Shown here piece after piece: positions 30,986 to 33,800 of a stretch of 33,800 bases of DNA. The notes under the pieces were generated by a model, which worked only from the letters and a program-made list of their open reading frames with translations, had not been told where the DNA came from and did no database searches. The DNA comes from Streptomyces sp. MZ04 (GTDB lineage: Bacteria; Actinomycetota; Actinomycetes; Streptomycetales; Streptomycetaceae), in contig NZ_SRIC01000060.1 in assembly GCF_004684775.1 (NCBI RefSeq), positions 1 to 33,800 on the forward strand, written 5' to 3'. The position numbers and the translations under genes were made by a program. The first letter of the stretch is position 1. Each line of letters opens with the position of its first letter.

Positions 30986-31899
30986 GCGGTGACCTCGGCC
31001 TCCGTGTCGGGGACGGCGGTCCAGCCCCCGGCGGGGCGGTCGAACCACAGGTGCATCTGTCCGGTGCCGACCGAGTTCTCGTACGCGCTGTAGGCGCGCC
31101 CGGCCGCAGAGCACTGCTCTTCTCCGAGAGCACCGATCATCATCAGGTAGTGGCCGAAGCGTGCCTCAGGCTTGTGGGTGAGGAACTCCGGCATGGTGCG
31201 CAGGACTTGTGCGTGGTCGCCGCGCTCGAGCCACTCGATGCGCAGCTCGTCGGCGGCCCGCGCCTCGGGCGTACGGATGTGGGTGACCTCGCTCGACTCG
31301 TGGGCGCGCAGCTGTCGCAGTGGCCAGAAGGTGTGCGAGAGGGCGCCGGAGGCGATGAGGAGCACCTTGCGGTCGGGCAGCGCGGCGATCCCGTCGGCGA
31401 GCGCGCGGCCAAGGCGCAGGTGGTCCTCGGTGTCTCCGGTCTGACAGACCCCGATCGAGACCCATTTCTTGGCGGGGAGGCCTTCGCCCAGGTACTTCCA
31501 GAGATTGATGGTGGCGTAGTACACGGGCAGGAACGGGTCGTCGATCGGGGTGATCCAGGTGCCGTGCCGCTCGGCGAACTCGGCGACGGAGTGGGCGAGT
31601 TCGGGGTCTCCGGGATAGTCGTACGGCATACGGCTCATGCCGCGCGGCAGTTCCTCGGAGGTGTAGAGCCCGGCGCGCCGGTCCTGCGCCGAGACGACGA
31701 ACTCGACGGTGGTCGCCCAGTGCGAGTCGAGCACGACGACGGTGTCGTACGCGAGCGTCTCGAAGACCTCGTCGCGCAGCCTCCGCAGGCCGGGGACGAG
31801 GCTGATCTCGCGGCCTTCGTTGAGCTCCTTGCGGGTCTCTTCGGGGAGCACGATGGTCGGCACGTGGGCGAGCAGGCCCGCCCCGACGATCTCACCCAT
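30982..31899 (-). CDS. hpaD: Class III extradiol dioxygenase (3,4-dihydroxyphenylacetate 2,3-dioxygenase-like)
   Basis: The 305-residue protein has the LigB-type pattern: LLAHVPT near residue 9, VVLDSHWATTVEF near 54, IASGALSHTFWPL near 182, and a GHYLMMIGAL C-terminal segment. These enzymes use Fe(II) (or Mn) to cleave homoprotocatechuate next to its hydroxyls. It overlaps the aldehyde dehydrogenase by eight bases and the FAH gene by four. That order (dehydrogenase, dioxygenase, decarboxylase/isomerase) points to the homoprotocatechuate pathway rather than to the catechol one. Confidence 0.85.
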   Translation of the reverse strand: MGEIVGAGLLAHVPTIVLPEETRKELNEGREISLVPGLRRLRDEVFETLAYDTVVVLDSHWATTVEFVVSAQDRRAGLYTSEELPRGMSRMPYDYPGDPELAHSVAEFAERHGTWITPIDDPFLPVYYATINLWKYLGEGLPAKKWVSIGVCQTGDTEDHLRLGRALADGIAALPDRKVLLIASGALSHTFWPLRQLRAHESSEVTHIRTPEARAADELRIEWLERGDHAQVLRTMPEFLTHKPEARFGHYLMMIGALGEEQCSAAGRAYSAYENSVGTGQMHLWFDRPAGGWTAVPDTEAEVTA

Positions 31900-33466
31900 G
31901 GCGGGCCCACCCCTTCGGCGCGGTGACGGTGTTCTTGAGGTCGCAGTAGAAGTCGAACGACCAGTCGCCGCCCTCGCGCCCGATGCCGGACTGGCGGGAG
32001 CCGCCGAAGGGGGCGGAGAGGTCGCGTACGAAGAAGCAATTGACCCAGACCGTTCCGGCGACGAGCCGTGCGGTGACCCGGTCGGCGCGGTCGCGGTCGC
32101 CGGTGGCGAGGGTGGCGGCGAGACCGAAGCGGGTGCCGTTGGCGAGGCGCACGGCCGTGTCCTCGTCGCCGTCGGGGAAGGTCTGGAGGGTGAGGACGGG
32201 CCCGAAGACCTCCTCCTGGACGATCTCGGAGTCCTGGGCGACGTCGGTGAGGAGGGTGGGGAGGTAGTAGTTCCCGCCGAGGCGCGCGGACAGGTCGACG
32301 TTGGGGCCGCCGCCTACGACGGCCTTGGCGCCCGCGTCCAGGGCGCGCCGCACGAATCCGTCGACGCGCTCGATGTGCCGGGGGTCGATGCTGGGTCCGA
32401 GATCAGTGCTCTCGTCGCGCGGATCTCCCTGGGTCAACTTCGTTACCCGGTCAAGAAAGAGACCGAGGAACGCATCGCGTACGGATTCCTCGACCAGGAT
32501 GCGTGTGGCGGCCAGGCAGACCTGTCCCGCGTTGTCGTACTGCTCGACGGCGAGATCGGCGGCCAGCTCCAGATCGGCGTCGGCGAAGACGAGCAGCGGC
32601 GACTTGCCGCCGAGCTCGAAGCCGCACGGCACCAGGTGCGCGGCGGCCGTCTCGGCGATGCGCCGCGCGGTGGGCACGGACCCGGTGAAGCTGATCCGGC
32701 GCACGTCGGGGTCGGCGACGAGGGGCTCGCCCACCTCCGCCCCGTACCCCTGCACGACATTGAAGACCCCGGCCGGAATGCCCGCCTCGTGCGCGATGTC
32801 CGCGAAGAGCGATGCGGTCAGCGGCGTCCACTCGGCGGGCTTGAGCACGACGGTGGACCCCGCCGCGAGCGCCGGCGCGATCTTCCAACTGGCCAGCATC
32901 AGCGGGGCGTTCCACGGCGTGATGAGGACGGCGGGGCCCGCCGGATCCCAGGTGACGTGGTTGGTGTGCCCCCGGGTGTCGAAGTCGTCGTGGGCGAGGG
33001 CGAGGAGGCGGTCGGCGAAGTAGCGCAGGTTGTGGGCGACGCGGGGCATGACGCCGCGGCGGTGGGAGCGCAGCAGGGCGCCGTTGTCGGCGGTCTCGAC
33101 GATCGCGAGGTCCTCGACGCGGGCCTCGACTCCGTCGGCGACGGCGTGCAGGAGCCGGGCCCGCTCGGCGGGCGGGGTGGCGGACCAGCCGGGAAAGGCG
33201 GCGTGGGCGGCGGCCACGGCGGCCCGCGCCTCGGCGGCGCCGCCCCGGGCGATCTCGGCGAGCGGCGATCCGTCGATCGGCGAGCGGTCGGTGAAGGTGC
33301 CGGCGGAGGTTCCGGCGGAGGTGCCGGCGGAGGCGACGCGTTCGCCGCCGATCCAGTGCCGGGTGTCGACGGGGACGCCGGCGACGGTCGCCAGAGGTGT
33401 GGCGGTCGCGGTGTACCGGGCGCGCGGGGTATCGGATGTCGCCGGTCCGGGAGCGGGGGGAGCCAT
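31892..33466 (-). CDS. hpaE: Aldehyde dehydrogenase (5-carboxymethyl-2-hydroxymuconate semialdehyde dehydrogenase-like)
   Basis: The 524-residue enzyme has the NAD-binding and catalytic features of ALDHs: TPWNAPLMLASWK, FTGSV, E284 in FELGGKSPL and nucleophile C317 in GQVCLA. The end WVNCFFVRDLSAPFGGSRQSGIGREGG is typical of the muconic-semialdehyde group. It would oxidize the dioxygenase product. The ATG at 33466 follows GGAGG. A 12-bp triple repeat (33296-33331) encodes S-A-G-T three times in the N-terminal part. It is the first gene of the operon, behind two GTTTG palindromes. Confidence 0.88.
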   Translation of the reverse strand: MAPPAPGPATSDTPRARYTATATPLATVAGVPVDTRHWIGGERVASAGTSAGTSAGTFTDRSPIDGSPLAEIARGGAAEARAAVAAAHAAFPGWSATPPAERARLLHAVADGVEARVEDLAIVETADNGALLRSHRRGVMPRVAHNLRYFADRLLALAHDDFDTRGHTNHVTWDPAGPAVLITPWNAPLMLASWKIAPALAAGSTVVLKPAEWTPLTASLFADIAHEAGIPAGVFNVVQGYGAEVGEPLVADPDVRRISFTGSVPTARRIAETAAAHLVPCGFELGGKSPLLVFADADLELAADLAVEQYDNAGQVCLAATRILVEESVRDAFLGLFLDRVTKLTQGDPRDESTDLGPSIDPRHIERVDGFVRRALDAGAKAVVGGGPNVDLSARLGGNYYLPTLLTDVAQDSEIVQEEVFGPVLTLQTFPDGDEDTAVRLANGTRFGLAATLATGDRDRADRVTARLVAGTVWVNCFFVRDLSAPFGGSRQSGIGREGGDWSFDFYCDLKNTVTAPKGWARHG

Positions 33467-33489
33467 GGCATCCTCCAGTTCGCCAGTTC

Positions 33490-33579
33490 GTTTGAACCCA
33501 AACAACATTATGGGCGCGGGGCCGACGGGGTCAACCCCTCGATGGATACGCCGCGTTGAACTATCGTTTGAGACCAAAC
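33490..33579. promoter_or_regulatory. Two GTTTG-N4-CAAAC operators upstream of the catabolic operon
   Basis: GTTTGAACCCAAAC (33490-33503) and GTTTGAGACCAAAC (33566-33579) share perfect inverted half-sites with a four-base spacer. They lie 76 bp apart, between the dehydrogenase start and the contig-end fragment. The region is also locally AT-rich. They are strong candidates for a dimeric repressor responding to the aromatic substrate; the regulator itself is not in the window. Confidence 0.75.
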
Positions 33580-33629
33580 AAATCCCTCACCATTCCCCAT
33601 CACTCCCCACCGCTCCCCGGGAGACCCCC

Positions 33630-33789
33630 ATGCCCGACGACGCCCTCTCCACCAGCAGCCACCAGGACTGGATGCGGCGAGCCGACGCCGTACGCCGACG
33701 AACGCGGCTTCTTCTGCCGCACCTTCGACGCCGACGTGGTCCGCTCGGTGGGCCTCGACCCGGACGCCTTCATCCAGGACAGCGTGTCC
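33630..33789 (+). pseudogene. Contig-end fragment with frame-broken RmlC/epimerase-like sequence
   Basis: An ATG at 33630 after a GGGAGACC stretch opens a frame (MPDDALSTSSHQDWMRR) that turns into an Arg-rich shadow. From 33691 a different frame reads YADERGFFCRTFDADVVRSV and then IQDSVS. This resembles the N-terminal part of dTDP-4-dehydrorhamnose 3,5-epimerase-like proteins. That second frame has no start codon nearby. Either a real gene carries a frameshift or the end of the contig is chimeric; the adapter that follows favours an assembly artefact. Confidence 0.4.
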
Positions 33790-33800
33790 CTGTCTCTTAT
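33790..33800. other. Residual Nextera/Tn5 mosaic-end adapter
   Basis: The last 11 bases, CTGTCTCTTAT, equal the start of the 19-bp Tn5 mosaic end used in Nextera libraries. They are not part of the genome. Confidence 0.85.

Noticed and set aside
29240..31093. Plus-strand open frame of 617 codons
   Set aside because: It is the antisense of the reductase, ferredoxin and FAH genes, which have clear motifs.

Overview
The window is high-GC DNA with actinobacterial (Streptomyces-type) codon use. Signs are frequent GTG starts, ATGA/GTGA stop-start overlaps, a twin-arginine-exported GH20 hexosaminidase and a DasR-like operator. It looks like the end of a draft contig: the last 11 bases match the Nextera/Tn5 mosaic-end adapter.

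Region 1 (1-2636) is chromosome. It holds a partial secreted beta-N-acetylhexosaminidase gene on the minus strand and a divergent GNAT acetyltransferase gene.

Region 2 (2637-19189) is an integrated mobile element with a unit length of 16,523 bp. It is bounded by perfect 30-bp direct repeats (attL 2637-2666, attR 19160-19189). The attachment core lies in a perfect 14-bp-stem hairpin beside the 3' end of ppdK, not in a tRNA gene. Inside are a tyrosine integrase and XRE regulator (minus), a divergent Xis-like protein, and a long plus-strand operon. That operon encodes a CHC2/TOPRIM-DUF3987 primase-helicase-like protein and several small proteins, some Cys-rich. Two helical proteins and an HNH protein follow. 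Next come two convergent Cys-rich genes, an XRE-TPR regulator and a GNAT protein. A 659-bp convergent intergenic region is packed with iterons and a 30-bp perfect inverted repeat. A nine-gene minus-strand operon follows, carrying DUF6907-like proteins, an Spd-like DUF2637 membrane protein and small Cys-containing proteins. A small HTH protein is divergent from that operon across a palindromic operator. I see no FtsK/TraB DNA pump, relaxase, terminase, portal or capsid gene. The element therefore reads as a replication-competent, non-autonomous integrative element: a mobilizable AICE relative or a phage satellite.

Region 3 (19190-28482) is chromosome. It has pyruvate phosphate dikinase, a ROK regulator, a divergent pair of alpha-glycan-type hydrolases (GH63-like and glycogen-debranching-like), and an MFS exporter.

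Region 4 (28673-33466) is a compact minus-strand operon in the order aldehyde dehydrogenase, class III extradiol dioxygenase, fumarylacetoacetate-hydrolase-family protein, ferredoxin, ferredoxin reductase. This is a homoprotocatechuate-type meta-cleavage module. Two identical-architecture GTTTG-N4-CAAAC palindromes precede it. The contig then ends in a broken epimerase-like fragment and adapter sequence.
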